A stretch of DNA of 64,000 nucleotides from Molossus alvarezi (GCA_037176705.1 CM073885.1:163670290-163734289); one strand, 5' to 3'; shown: positions 12,261 through 24,829, counted from the first letter of the stretch. The notes: generated by a model from the sequence alone, not told the origin. Numbers and translations: made by a program.

Positions 12261-12510
12261 CAGCAGTTTCCAAGCTGTAAGTTGTGGCCCGCAGTGGGCT
12301 ATGGAGTCAGCATGGTGCATCTCTGGTCAGCAGACTTTCAAAGCTGTGGAATGTTATGCCATGTCGATTGGGGTAATAAGACATGACATGCCATTAAAGT
12401 GAGGTATTTTTATAAATTTGTGTGTATGGGGGGAAGGGTTGTAATAAAAGAAAGTATCTTTTTCTTACTGTGAGTCACATTTAAAATTAAGTTTAAAAAC
12501 CATTGTTCTA
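12261..12510. mobile_element. Possible non-autonomous hAT-like DNA transposon
   Basis: The left end CAGCAGTTTCCAAGCTG and right end GTTTAAAAACCATTG (its complement begins CAATGGTTTTTAAAC) are imperfect inverted repeats of the CAGTGGTTCTCAA type that ends many mammalian hAT elements. The internal part includes GTTGTGGCCCGCAGTGGGC and has no coding capacity. I could not find a convincing 8-bp target duplication. Confidence 0.4.
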
Positions 12511-13631
12511 AGGGGTCACCACTTATGGACTTGCACAACACTGGTCTTTAGTGAAGTGAACCCCTCCAGCTGTTCCTTGAACACCTGCAATGTTAGTGTC
12601 CATCTTCCAGACCATGTAGGAAATACAGCAAGCGAGGACGGCCTTCCTTACACAGTGCGTCTGAACAGAAACCCCTCTAAATAACAGATCACTTTCCAAC
12701 GTCAAGCCTGCATCACCGAGGGCTCCTTTCCTGGCGCTGATGGGGCAACCGTGATGGGACTGTCAGGATGGACCTTGCGCCCTGCAGACCTCAGGGTTGG
12801 CAGCCCCTGAAAACAACCACGGGCCGGCACGCACACCTGCCTGGCCACCAGGTGAAGATTCTTTGCAAGTGACTCCTTGACATGTGAAGTGGAGATGCCT
12901 CTGCCTCACTGCACTGTGTTAGTGGAGAAAAGACGCTTAGAACTGTGTCTGTCACATGGAGGCATTTTACAGGCTGTGGTTGCCTTTCTGTCTTCTCCTG
13001 GCTGGTCGCCAAAAGGCTTCCTTAACACAGTTCACACGTGCTATTCTAACAAGAGCATAATGTCATCAAACCCAATTCAACGACAAGATACTCCAAACCA
13101 ATAGCATCACAAAGCTTTTCTTATTGTTTTTTCTATCTTATTTATATTTTCTCTTACTTTCCTCTTCCTAGCTGAGCAAGCCACGATCTGGAGCAGTCTC
13201 TCTGGGGAATCCTGGGATCCACACTCCCAATTCTGAGTCAAGTTCAGATGCAGCATCTCTCCCCTCAGGGGGACTGCTTGCTGCTGGGTGTGGGAAGGCT
13301 GTCAGTGTCCCGCAGATGATGTCTGTCAGCGGAGGGAACTCAAAGTATGTCTGCAAGGCAGACCCTTATGCTGCCTACCCCAAAACAGGCTTTAGGAAGT
13401 AACCAAGCAAATGTCGTGAAGAGGCTGACCCAACGAAATGTACTACTTTATTCCACCTCAGTTCAGGACTACCAAGTCCACCACTGTCATTCCTTAGAAT
13501 GTCCATAAGATTCTACACAGATAATCAGACAAAGAAATGAAACAGGAAGAAGACAGCAATTCAAGATTTCAGAACTCAACGAAAGTTATAAGACAAGAAG
13601 CTTTCCAGTGCTAACAGACGTCTCATTATTA
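12511..13631. other. Intergenic DNA, nothing recognised
   Basis: Mixed-composition single-copy sequence. Short open frames here overlap on both strands and have no family motifs. Confidence 0.5.
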
Positions 13632-13880
13632 TTATTTTCTTTTATCCTCACCTGAGGACATATTTTTTTGTATTCATCTTAGATAGAGTGGGAGGGAGAG
13701 AGGAAGGAAGAGAGAGAGAAACATCCATGTGAGAGACACACCGACTTGTTGCCACCCACAGGACCCCAACTGGGCCGGGGACGAACTGCAACCAAGGCAG
13801 TGCCATTAGCAGAAACTGAACCCATGACCCTCTGGTCCACAGGCTGACACTCTAACCATTGAGCCAAACTGGGCAGGGCA
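13632..13880 (-). mobile_element. Ves SINE
   Basis: Full-length antisense copy: plus strand runs from TCCTCACCTGAGGACAT (tail) through GAGAGAAACATCCATGTGAG to GAGCCAAACTGGGCAGGGCA (head). CATTATT is present at both flanks, a possible short target duplication. Confidence 0.9.
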
Positions 13881-14436
13881 CATTATTTCAGCATAAATAA
13901 CCATACTTAGCAATTTCAGGGAGGTGGATTTATGCAGCTTGACCCTCTTCTGAACCTCTGGTTAACTAACTTCACACACTCCTCAGCATGGAAGACGTCC
14001 AGAAGAGATGACCAACGTCCCCAAACACCTCCAGAAAGTCACACTCATGCACCACGCATCACGACTCACTCTTTACATTTTTCTCTTGCCATTTGAATAA
14101 AACTCTTTTTATCCAGGCATGCCTCTGTTTCTGGATGGCAAAGAGGAAAGGAAAATTGAGCATAATAGTTGGAAGAGACATGACTTTGAAGCAGCATTAC
14201 CTGTGAGCAATCTAGTCCTAAAGTCATCACAACCTTGATTTTCTCAGTGTGCGTATTTCATAACACGTTGAAACACTTTTCAAACCTGGTAACAGTATTT
14301 GAGCATATTCTTTATTTTAGAAAGTGTTATGCGGTTGAGCAAGGTCACATATTTTTAAAGCCATTGTACAGAGAATACACAGAATAACTGCAATTTCTCT
14401 TTATGTTAATAGAGTCACAAATACTTTAATGCTTTA
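13881..14436. other. Intergenic DNA between SINEs
   Basis: No exon or repeat recognised. Confidence 0.5.
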
Positions 14437-14651
14437 TAATTTTTTTTGTAACTTTATTGATTTTAGAGAGACAAAGGGAGAGGGAAAGAGAGATAGAAAC
14501 ATCAACAAGAAAGATCATCAATTGCCCGCCTCCTGCATGCCCCCCACTGGGAATGGGGCCCACAACCTGGGCATGTGTCCTGACTGGGAATTGAACTGGC
14601 GATCTCTTGGTGCAAGGTCAATGCTCAACCACTGAGCCACACCAGCTGGAC
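14437..14651 (-). mobile_element. Ves SINE (GCACCAAGAG subtype)
   Basis: Antisense copy with tail TTTATTGATTTTAGAGAGAC and head ending GAGCCACACCAGCTGGAC. It yields a meaningless 68-codon frame. Confidence 0.87.
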
Positions 14652-15015
14652 TTAATAATTTATAATTTAAATTTTTTTATTTTATTTTTATTTTTCTTAT
14701 ATGTTGTCACCAACAATGTATGTGGTTTCTGAACCCTCACTTTTTACATGAAGAGTATAAAGATATACTCTTTGGATAGTTTTCCCAAGAAATAAACTGA
14801 AGCCTGGTCTCTGTTTTCTTGTCTCTAATAACTGAGCATGTTCCTGCTATGTGAACTGAATACAGAATTTAGAAATATAAACAAAGTTTGGTCTGAATTA
14901 GAAAACAAATATGGTATTTTTCAGTTGACTTGTTATGTCATTATCATCATCACAGTACACCTCAACCTGATTCATCTACCCGACATACTTCATTTATTTC
15001 TTTATTTATTCATTT

Positions 15016-15243
15016 ATTTTTACTCCTCACCCGAGGATACTTTTCTGTTTATTATGGGAGGGAGGGAAGGAGACAGAGAGAAACATTGATGTGATAGAGC
15101 CACATTGACTGGTTGCCTCCCTCATGACCCAACCAGGGCTGGGGACACCACAACCAAGGTATGTGCCCTTGACTGGAATCAAACCAATGAATCCTCGGTG
15201 TGCGGGCCAATGCTCTAACCACTGAGCAAAACCAGCCAGGGCT
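15016..15243 (-). mobile_element. Ves SINE
   Basis: Antisense copy from TCCTCACCCGAGGATAC to CAAAACCAGCCAGGGC. TTTATT repeats precede its tail side. Confidence 0.87.
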
Positions 15244-16568
15244 AAACATGCTTTGTTTTAATTGAGTCCCCTCAGTCCCATTGTCTCACAGTAGAAATCA
15301 GACAGAGGCACCCCCGTCATTTTAGATAGAAATTTGACAAAAACCTCTTTTGCAGGAAGGTTGAATTTGAATATATGTCTCCTATGTTTTAGCAAAAACT
15401 GAAAAATTGCTGGAAAGATCTGTTCATTTGTAAAAGACTGAAAATTTGCTGGAAAGATCTGTTCATTTGTAAAAGACTATATCCAATTATACATACACAC
15501 AATATTGGATTTTGTGACATTTTGAATTAAATTTTCCCAAGGAAACATGAGACTAATCAAAAGTAAATTCATTAATGTTTGCCACAACTCATTTAAGGAA
15601 TAAAAATCAGATCGCTCAAATGTACACTTTAATAAATATCATATGTTTGAAAACAAATGATCAAACACTGTATTTTTGTTTACCAGACGTCTAATAGAGA
15701 ATTTGGGTTGTTTCCTTTTAGGCCTATTGAACTTGAAACATCTTTGATCAACATAAAAAGATGGAGAAGGGAACATCATCGGAGTTTATCCCAGAAGGTG
15801 GGCGTCATTTTGGAAACTGTCTATTTCTTACCATACTTAATGCTTCACCAGTACATACTGCGGAAAATAAAAATTAACCACGTAATATGTAATCACACTC
15901 GTTTTAAGTCATTTGCAGATCTTAGAGTCTCTAAAGCTCTAGATTTCTAAAGTATGGTCTCTCAACATCAGTTTCATCACTGGTGACATTCATCCATGTT
16001 GGGTGCAGAACCGTGGAATACAAGTCATCTTCACTTCCTGACCTTAGGAACAGGGGAATGTATGTGTTTTACGTCAATTATACTTCACTACTTCTGATCC
16101 ACAGTTTCTTTTCAATCACTGTGAATGTAGAGAATTAGTTAACTTGATGACAAGATAGAAAAACAGGATTAGGCAAAAGGCCCATCTCTGAAATCCCATG
16201 CGAGAGAAAATGTCACCTGCCATTCTAATTTATTTTCCCATATCACTTAACTATCAAATGATATCGTTCTGATATTTAGAAGAAAGACCATGTGCATAAG
16301 AAATGTCAAGGCTTTTCTTTTTCTCCAAACACAACTTTATTTGCAGAAAACAGGACAACACAAATGCAGGTATCATGCAATTTGCTTTTTTTTTTTCCGC
16401 ACTAGCAGTGTTGCCAGGAAACCTGCCTCCTTCTAATCTGAGATTTGTTACCTAGCAACCATCTGACAATTGTAAGGCTTAGGTGACCTGGATATATTTC
16501 AGATGGTTAACCCTTATACCACTGAGTTAATTATACACTTACAGACTCTTAAGGTTCCTAGGTAAAAA

Positions 16569-16573
<5 letters not shown>
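15244..16573. other. Intergenic DNA, with a 39-bp tandem duplication
   Basis: AT-rich, no exon recognised. The 97-codon frame at 15657-15950 has no recognisable domain; an open splice-like start TTTAG at 15718 is not accompanied by other exon evidence. Confidence 0.5.
15398..15475. repeat. 39-bp tandem duplication, two copies
   Basis: Units at 15398-15436 and 15437-15475 differ by one base (GAAAAATTGC versus GAAAATTTGC) and both continue TGGAAAGATCTGTTC. Confidence 0.95.

Positions 16574-16620
<47 letters not shown>
16574..16620. repeat. (AT)n microsatellite
   Basis: An uninterrupted run of about 23 AT dinucleotides, preceded by a short poly(A). Confidence 0.97.
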
Positions 16621-16624
<4 letters not shown>

Positions 16625-17223
16625 GAAGTGGAATTTAATTTTAACTCAACAATTTAATAAGTTGATTTTCTTAGGGCATAAATTAAAGAATTGGAGTAAT
16701 AGTGTGCATTTTCTCATCTAGTACACCAACTGACTCTTACAATGGAAGTCTTAGTGTCTACCTTTATTGTCTTGGTGATATGCATGCATGTTTGTCCAAA
16801 ATCTGAAGGTCACAAAAAAATCCTAAAAAATAAGTTCATTGACATTACATCAGTGCGTCAATGGCTGACTCGGCCAGTGCTGAGCAAAGACGTGTGCATC
16901 TGCCCAGTGTTTGGGCAAACAGTAATCTCAAATGCAAATATCAAGAAATAAAAATGATCACATCTGTTAAAAATAGTTATACTTCCAAAAAATCCAATCA
17001 CTGGATATATTATGGAAGCACTCCAAAAATATGAGATAAAGAGAGGCTAGAAAATAATAAAATGCTTTACTGAACTCTGGCAACATTGTACCTTTAAATT
17101 GTTAATGTCCACTTGTAGGAACCAAGTGTTCAAAGCTCCTTCAAAAGATTTAAGCAATTATAAATAGAATACTTTTCATCATGTTAATCAAACTAAAGTT
17201 TTATATGGGTTGAAGTAGGAAAA

Positions 17224-17270
<47 letters not shown>

Positions 17271-17459
17271 GTAATTAGGAAGAAACTAACTGGGTGCTTG
17301 TATATTTAATTTTTTAAGTATAAATTCTATCACTAAGGATATATTCTTCTAACAATTGAACAAATTTATTGTACAAATCAATTTTTTAAACCCTGAGTAA
17401 AAATAAAGACTCATTTGTAAATGGGCTAAGTGTTTGCAACATTGAAAGGTGGCCCCTAA
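16621..17459. other. Intergenic AT-rich DNA with (GT)n tract
   Basis: Contains only the microsatellite at 17225-17268. The 69-codon frame at 16742-16951 starts with a hydrophobic stretch (EVLVSTFIVLVICMHVC) that resembles a signal peptide with a following K/H-rich part; no family was recognised and chance is likely. Confidence 0.45.
17225..17268. repeat. (GT)n microsatellite
   Basis: About 22 uninterrupted TG units. Confidence 0.97.
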
Positions 17460-17680
17460 TGCCTGGCCGCTGTGGCTCAGTGGATGGAGCGTGTCCCACA
17501 GACTGAGAGGTCCTGGTTTGATTCCTGGTCAGGGCACATGCCCGGGTGGCAGGCTTGATCTCCAGTAGGGGGCATGCAGGAGGCAGCCAATGGGTTTTTC
17601 TCTCTCTCACATCAATGTTTCCATCTTTCTCTCTGTTCCTCTCTCTCTAAAAAATTAATAAAAACATTTTTATAAAGAAA
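17460..17680 (+). mobile_element. Ves SINE (GACTGAGAGGTCC subtype)
   Basis: Head TGCCTGGCCGCTGTGGCTCAG, then GATTCCTGGTCAGGGCACAT, a CT-rich segment and an AATTAATAAAAAC tail. The head variant GACTGAGAGGTCC also occurs at 63549. Confidence 0.88.
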
Positions 17681-18344
17681 AATGGCCCCTATTAATTGCA
17701 AAGAAAAACAGATTCTCCAAAGATAACTGATTGTAAATGTTTATTTGTATATATAAAGCATCTGTTTAAAAACAATAAAATCAATTTGTATATTCAGTTA
17801 ATGTATAAACTTGTGAATGTTATTCAATGGATGGTTTCTAACTCAGTAAAATGTTTTATCAGAGCTCTTTTACAAACGTTTAAATGGGAGCACACATGAC
17901 CATATCTGCTAAGAGATTTGTATCAAATGCAAAAAGAAGGAATGACAACTAAAAGAAAATCCAGAATTGGATTATTATAGAATGAAAATAAAAATATTCT
18001 CAAAGATGGAAAGGAAGAATAAGAATCATAGTAACATGAAGGAAAAGACACAGTTGACAGAATGGGCGGGTGATTATCACCCTGCCATGCACCCCTAACC
18101 CTCGTACCCTCTGTGGTGTGCAAATCTGAAACTCTGTAGGACAAGAAGGGGGAAGAAATCACCTTTAGTGGACACTGACTTTATCCCAGGCACTTTAAAG
18201 CTGAACAGGACCACTGGGTTTTCACGTCAGAGAAACCCAGAGGCCGGGGCAGGCTGTGCACCCACAGAGATCTGTGTGTGGGCTTGGACATGGTATGGAA
18301 TCTGCATCAGACAGATTTTTTCTTGTCAAAAGTGAAGAGCTGGC

Positions 18345-18425
18345 TGTATCTTGTTAAAATGGAATGAAATGATGCATGTCAAACACTCAGGACAGTGCCT
18401 GGCACATGGTAAGTGCTTGTGAAGT
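18345..18425 (+). mobile_element. MIR/L2-type SINE fragment
   Basis: Contains GACAGTGCCTGGCACATGG followed by TAAGTGCTTGTGAA, the conserved 3' part of ancient mammalian MIR/L2 elements, preceded by a matching AAATGATGCATGTCAAACACT. Confidence 0.75.
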
Positions 18426-18430
18426 GGGGA

Positions 18431-18466
18431 GGAAGTGAGGCTGCAGGAGGAAGTGAGGCTGCAGGA
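18431..18466. repeat. 18-bp tandem duplication
   Basis: GGAAGTGAGGCTGCAGGA occurs twice in tandem. Confidence 0.95.
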
Positions 18467-19449
18467 AGGAACAAGCTCTGAAATACATGCTCCCAGATAC
18501 TCTGATGCTCTATCAGTAAGAAGTACAGGAGACTTTCAGTCAACGTCAACTCCACTCAATTTGAGTTTATTGACTCGTTTATAGTCTTGAAAACCTTTCA
18601 GAAGTAAATATAATTACTGTCAAAGAAACCTGTGACCAAAATAATTTTTGGACTTATTCATGTTGACTCATCTGGCAATCTTTAGAAGTAATTTTGTGCC
18701 AGGTCATTTTCCAGATGCTGAGTCTTCGGAAGTCAGTCACGAAGACAGAACAGAGGCTGCAGGCCAGCATGAGGCTCAGACCCTTCCCTGTGCTGCTTTC
18801 TAATTGGAAACAGCAAACCAAACGCCCTCTCCCTGGTGGAGAGCACACGGAGAATGCTAACAAGGGAGCCCAGTTCAAATCAGCATAAAATATCTAAGCC
18901 ACAGACTGAGTGCCGCTAGTGTCTAAATCCCAGGGGAAGTTAAACCAAAATGTGGAGTATTCTTACACATATATTCAGTAATAACTGGCCAGGAGTGGGT
19001 GTTGGTTTTGTGCAAGCAATCAAGCTAAAATAATTACACTGCTTTGAGACCAGTGAGGACTCAAGTTAAAGGTTAATAGAATAGCACAGGCATTCAACGA
19101 ATATTTATGAAACATGTCCTAAGCATGGAACTGGAGGACCTAAGTAGAAACGACAGAGGCAGGGTGGGCAGAATTACGGATGAACCTGCACTGGGCCTGA
19201 GCCAGCCGGCAGTGAGAACCCAGCGCTGCAGGTGCTCCAGAGGAGAAAACAGGTGGCTGTGGATGCAGGTGAAAATGTAAGCATGCATCTCATCAAGACC
19301 TGGGGCATGGCCATTGGTCTCCAGTACAAGGCAACCAGAATGAAATGGTTCAACATGGCCCACGAAGGCCAGACACTGGGTTCAATATTACTCTGAGTGT
19401 GTGTCTGTGAGAATGTTTCTAGATGAAGTAACATCTGAACCTAGACTGA

Positions 19450-19810
19450 ACAAAGCAGATGCCTCCCCCATGTGGGTGGGCCTCATCCAATCATGTGTGT
19501 GGCCTGCATCCAATCAAGTGGGTGGACCTCATCCAATCCAGTGAAGGCCTGAACAGAACACAAAGGCAGAGCAAAGGAGAATTCACTTTCTCTGTCCGAT
19601 GGCCTTTGAGCTGGGGCATCCGTCTTCTCCTGCCTTTGGGCTCAGACCAGAATTGACACTATCAGCTCTCCTGGGCCTCTGCTTACCTGCAGGCTTGGGG
19701 ACTTCTCAGCCTCCATGATTATGGGAGGCTGTCCCTTATAATAATGATCATATGTAACACACACTTGTGCATCCTATGGATTCTGTTTCTCAGGAGAGCC
19801 CTAACACAAA
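19450..19810. repeat. Old interspersed repeat, class not assigned
   Basis: GTGGGTGGGCCTCATCCAATC, GGCCTGAACAGAACACAAAG and the end CTGTTTCTCAGGAGAGCCCT are phrases that recur in mammalian genomes in this order. Inside, ATCCAATCA/GTGGGTGG modules repeat three times at about 19475-19545. I could not assign a family. Confidence 0.45.
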
Positions 19811-20113
19811 GACAGATAATAAAGTGGAGTAGAGAGAGAGGTGTCTCAGGCTAAGAAAAATGCAGGAAAGGTCTCTCAAGCAGGATGGTGAGCAAGCTCT
19901 TGGTTCCAGACCCTGGAAGAGCTTCCATGGAGCTGGCACCAGGGATGCCGAGGGCAAGAGAGAGAGGTGAGGCTCAAGCAGCAGCTGGAACAAGATGGAA
20001 ATGGAAGCTGTGGCCCACATCAGGGGCTTTAACTCCAATTGTAGGGCAGAGGGAGCTATTTACATGCTCTCGGCTCAGGCATGGCAGGATAGAAATGACT
20101 GTGTCTGGGACTG

Positions 20114-21560
20114 GAAAAGTGGTGGCAGAGTGAATGGAAGCAACACTGACCATCTCCCAGAACCAAACTGGAATTAAAACTAAAAAGGAAAGTCATCCAG
20201 AATGATCAACTGAAGACCAGCTAAAGAGAACCCTTAGAACCAGAGATGTACAGAGGAGCCCAAGTCAAGCCCTTTCTACTCTGTAGGAGCTGCAGAGGCA
20301 TGAGAGCGCTGGCTGGGCTCCCGCAGGCAGCAGGTGAAGACCATCTTAGCTGTGAGAAGTTTCCCATGACAGGTTGGGCTCCTCAGCACAGGGCTCCCCA
20401 GCACAGAACAGGGAAAGGCACCCACATAAGACCTGGCTGTGAAAACCACCAGAGCAGAGGTCCTGTCTGGCAGGGAGAGGCTCTGGGAACACAGGCACCC
20501 ACCAGTGCACTAAATTGCAGCTACAGCCACTCAACTTGGGCAGCAGCAGTGGGAGAGCGGATTGGACTGGAGCTGCAGAAGGACAATCGGGGTTTTGTGG
20601 CGCTTGGGAAAGAGCTGGAAAGAAGGCTATCGGAGCCTCATCCTGATTTATCTCCCCACATTACAGAAACCATTTTTGTCATGCAGACTCTTCCCATCAA
20701 AATGGCTTTAACCCAGAGGGTTGGGAAAAGCAACTGCCCCACCCATTGGAATTTTATTCTGCTGCCTGAAAGCCTACACACCTAGCAAAAAAGCTGCAAC
20801 CTGAGGCTATTTAACTGTCAGAGACCACCAGCCAGCCTGCAGGCACAGATGGGTCTCTGGGTACTTTGAGCCTTGGGCCTGGCTTGCAGTTGATGGGTTT
20901 CATGGTTCTGGGGACCTAGCTGGGAAGACAGCTGCCTAGGTCTCTGTGTGAGTCATTCCCACACTGCAGAAAACATCTTTCTCAGGCAGTTTCCTGCTCA
21001 AAGCAGCTTTAGTGTGGCAGTGAGGGGATGGGGGGGGGGGGTCAATTGCCTCACCCACTGTAAATTCTCTTACCCTACCCACCTGGGAGTTTTCATTCAG
21101 CTGGGGGCTACTACCTGAGTCTCACTAAGTTACTGAGACTAACAGGCTAGCCTGCAGGCAGAGGCTCTGTGTTAATTGAATGTTTGCCTGGCTTGCAACT
21201 CTACTCGGGAATGTCTACTACTCTACTGGACATTGGCATTCAGCTGGGTCCTTTCCATACTCATCCAAATCCAGCACAGGGAGCTACAATCTGTGGAATA
21301 TTGATACTCACAGGGAGATTTTGGCAGGCTCAAAACCCTGCTCAGACAGCCAAAATGATGAAACAAAGAAAAAAATCCCAAATAAAAGAAGAGAATTCTC
21401 CAGAAGAAGGGCTAAATGGAAAGGACACAAGTAAGGTGTAAGGTGCAGAGTTCAAAGTAATGATTATAAGAATGCTCAACAACATAAGTAAAGATATAGA
21501 AACAATGAAAATCAACCAACTGAAAATGAAAGGAAAGAAGAACAAAACAAAACCCCATGA
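20114..21560 (+). mobile_element. LINE-1 5' end only (3' truncated)
   Basis: Begins AAAGTGGTGGCAGAGTGAAT and continues CCATCTCCCAGAACCAAACT, matching the 5' UTR starts of the elements at 4838 and 25385. It includes the start of ORF1 (ATGAAACAAAGAAAAAAATC at about 21357, with stops) and then ends near 21555, so everything from mid ORF1 onwards is absent. The open 179-codon frame at 20246-20785 is in the 5' UTR and has no domain. Confidence 0.85.
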
Positions 21561-21864
21561 GAGATGGCGGCAGGCAGGACCGGAGGGAGGTTGAGTGTGT
21601 GAGAGTGTGAGTGGACGTGAAGGTGGACAACCAAACCCGAGCAGTGCAGAGCCATGGAGCAAAAGGTTCAAAAAGGGACAACTCATCTTCTCCCTGTGCC
21701 TCTCAGTCTCATACATGTGCACACACACAGATATGTTTTGTGTACACACATACACATACATATACGTATATATATATATGTGTGCAGCAGAGCAAACAAA
21801 TCTATAAGTAGGTATTTCAAATTTATTTCTGGAAAGAAAATTAATTTAGAAAAAAAATTACTTT
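21561..21864. other. Short stretch after LINE-1 break, CA/TA-rich
   Basis: Contains GAGATGGCGGCAGGCAGG right after the break and an imperfect CA/TA repeat at about 21718-21785. No exon recognised. Confidence 0.5.
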
Positions 21865-22095
21865 TAGATCCTCACCTGAGGATACTTTTCCATTTATCAT
21901 CAAATAGAGAGAGAAGGAGAGAGAGAAACAGTGAGAAAAAGAGAAACATCAATGTGAGAGAGACACATCGATTGGTTGCCTTCCATGCGACTCCATCCAG
22001 GGCCCAGACTGAACCGTAACTGAGGTACATGCCCTTATCTGGAATCAAACCTGTGACTCTTAGTTCCACAGGCCAACACTCCAACTGCTGGGCTT
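21865..22095 (-). mobile_element. Ves SINE
   Basis: Antisense copy from TCCTCACCTGAGGATAC to CAACTGCTGGGCTTTC; the head is degraded. Confidence 0.85.
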
Positions 22096-22796
22096 TCTAA
22101 AGCAGAGCATGCTTTAGAAAATTTTAAGAAAGATTTTTTTAAATCTGTCATGGGATGAGTGTGTGTTGCATTTTTGCTCTGGGTCTTCAGTCTAGGTCAA
22201 AGACCCAGCAGTAAAAGTCACAGTTCTAATACTAATAGGTCTGCTTACCTTTCAATATATTCAGTTGTTTACTGCTAAAACACTTTTCCTCCCAAGGACT
22301 ATCATGTGCTGAATGAAACGCCTGCATACCTGGAACCAGGGTAGGGACGGGACAGGCTCTGAAGCTCTGGAAGGTTCAGTGTAGCTCAGAACAGCATAGG
22401 TCTGGTGTGGTCCTGGCAGCTGTCAGGGGTCCTGGGGATTGAATTATATCCCAAGCCCCATCCTATCAGATTCTGCATGTGGGTGACCCAGTTATTGCCA
22501 TAATTGTGTATAATACAGAAAACACTCAGAGAGAAACTCGGAGGCACCTCAGATCCAGCTTCTAAACTGAGAACTTAGAAGAGACCAAAGTCCTAAAATG
22601 AATTTAGAATAAGAGGTTTGCATCTCCAAGGAGTTATAATCATTTTGGTAGGAGTGTATGGGAAATAGTGTATTGATCAGAATTGGTGAAATGTCTAGAT
22701 GCTAGAATACTTTTCTAATAATTCTGTTTCAGGAAGTCTGTCAATTTTCTTTCCTCTTTGAAATGTTATCTTATTTTTAAAAATGTTTTCATCTTG
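22096..22796. other. Intergenic DNA, nothing recognised
   Basis: No repeat or exon I can support. Confidence 0.5.
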
Positions 22797-22952
22797 TCCT
22801 GGCCAGTTTGACTCAGTAGTTAGAGTGTCTGCCCACAGACCAAAGAGTCACGGGTTTGATTCTGGTCAAGAGCATGTACCTCAGTTGTGGTTCATCCCTG
22901 AACCTGGTTGAGTTGTGTGGGAGGCAACCAGTTGATGTGTCTTTCACATCAA

Positions 22953-22993
<41 letters not shown>

Positions 22994-23058
22994 TTTTGCC
23001 ACTGTATCTGAATGTAAATAGAAAAATATCCTCGTGTAAGGATTAAAAAAAAATGTTT
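22797..23058 (+). mobile_element. Ves SINE with pure CT tract
   Basis: Head CCTGGCCAGTTTGACTCAG, CT run at about 22956-22990 and tail CCTCGTGTAAGGATTAAAAA. Confidence 0.9.
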
Positions 23059-24829
23059 TTGTCTTACATTTGCTCTGTTTTTTGACATTTTTATTTCCCA
23101 GTGAAGAAGATGGTCAAAATTAACTTTCTTTGTGTTCATTAGAACTTGAGATCAAAACAGGTAGTCCCAGTGTCAATTTGAGAAATAACTAGAAGAGTAA
23201 ACCTGGAGGGATTTTCCAGGCCGTTATACTGCTGGCATGGTTCTTCCTAAGCCAGTGGCCACATGCAGGTAATAGCAACACCCTTACCTTGCATCTCACC
23301 TGTACCTAAGCATTGAGCCTCCCTGCCGTGTTGCTAGAAGTGTTCTTCTCCTCACGTGTATGTAGCTCAGAGGGATCTTGGCTCACCCGTGGTCCTGTAT
23401 GTGGTTAGTAGCAGAGATGGAGACTAGAAGCAAGAACCACCAAGCCCAGCTCCTTTCCAGTTTTCCCACAGCCCTGTACGCAGCGCTGGAGCTGTGCTGC
23501 AGTGCAGCTTCCATTGGAAAGACAAGGGCTGTGTCTACCTTGGGGAAACCCAGGGCCTGGTGATGGGAAACTACCCTGGGTGGTGCCGTTTTCTTTCCTC
23601 CTCTAACACTCAGTCTTACACCATGCTCTGCAGGGCTGTTCCAGAAGCCTGATAAACATCCCTTGAAAAGCCCAGACGTACGTGTTCACTAAGAAGAAGA
23701 TGAGGCTTAAGCTCTGGTTTTAAGACTCCATCTGCTCCTATCAAGCTTTCAAAGGTTAATCCAGGGAGAAAATTGTGAATCAAATTGTCACTGGACTAAC
23801 CTGTTTCTGAAGAATCAGAGTTTTTCTCCCTCCACTATTTTTACTGAATCAAATAAAATGACAGTTCATGTAAACATACTATTAAAAAGCACATAAAATT
23901 ACTATGTCCTGTTCAATTACTCATACATAAACAGAACCTATAAGACTTCACAGGTACATATTGGAGCACTGGTGATGTAATGAGTGACAGGTACTTATAC
24001 CGCAGGTACATATTAATTCAAGTCATTTATCCCAATACCTAAACTGGAACCTGTTGCAAAATTCAAGGTAGTTTCTCCATTTCATTTTCTTTGGTGTGTT
24101 CCATAAGCATGAAAGCTATTAATTTAGGGGGAATATTTTCATGTTTTTAACCTTACTGGTTTGCTTTCTGTAGAATTGGTGATGGTTATTAAATACTTGC
24201 TAGAAGGGCATTATTAATATGACTTTTACAACTTTAAGATACCTCTTTACTGAATGAGATGAAACTGCAAAGGAACAAAACTAGGAATGCAGGACATATT
24301 TTAGAGGTAACAAATGATTGAGAAAGTAACTGCATTGCAAGAGGGCCCAGCACCCAGCATTGTGCCAGACACAACAGAAACATTCATTAAGTGTTCTACA
24401 GCAGCTGAGCTGAGACAGAGGAAAAACTTGCAGAGTTAAAATTCAGTTCCATTTTCAAACCTTTATTGTATTCCAGATACTGGTATTGATCACCAAATCC
24501 CAGAAAACTGGTAGAAGTAAAATTTTCTCATGTGAGTAGAAATATGACTTTACAGAGAACAATGAAGCTGAACAGACTTCCAGATGTAAGTAAAAATGAT
24601 TTGCAGTTTTTCAAGTCTTTATACTGAAGCTTTTAATGTAGAAAAGAATTACTTGCAGGAGTCTGAAAAATTGGCTTATGTATTTGAGGATATGTATAGG
24701 TAGGTAAAATGTCTGGATAGAACTCAGGGGCTGGTACAAGTAAGGGAGTTTGCTAGGAAATACCAGTTTGTGTTCTTTAAGGCTTTTTAAGTTAATTGTG
24801 CTCACCAGTCTTGGCTTGGGTGGTGTATT
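23059..24829. other. Intergenic DNA, nothing firm
   Basis: No exon recognised. GCCCAGCACCCAGCATTGTG near 24345 followed by ATTCATTAAGTGTTC resembles a degraded MIR/L2 3' end. Confidence 0.45.

Larger units (their letters stand above)
17681..20113. other. Intergenic DNA with old repeats
   Basis: Holds a MIR fragment (18345-18425), an 18-bp tandem duplication (18431-18466) and an old unassigned repeat (19450-19810). No exon recognised. Confidence 0.5.

Noticed and set aside
11923..12402. 159-codon open frame
   Set aside because: No family similarity, runs into the hAT-like repeat, codon pattern looks random.
16742..16951. Small secreted-peptide-like frame (signal-like hydrophobic start)
   Set aside because: Only 69 codons, no recognised family, no exon structure. 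Hydrophobic starts are common in AT-rich chance frames.
20246..20785. 179-codon open frame
   Set aside because: It lies entirely in LINE-1 5' UTR sequence, has no domain and no splice context.
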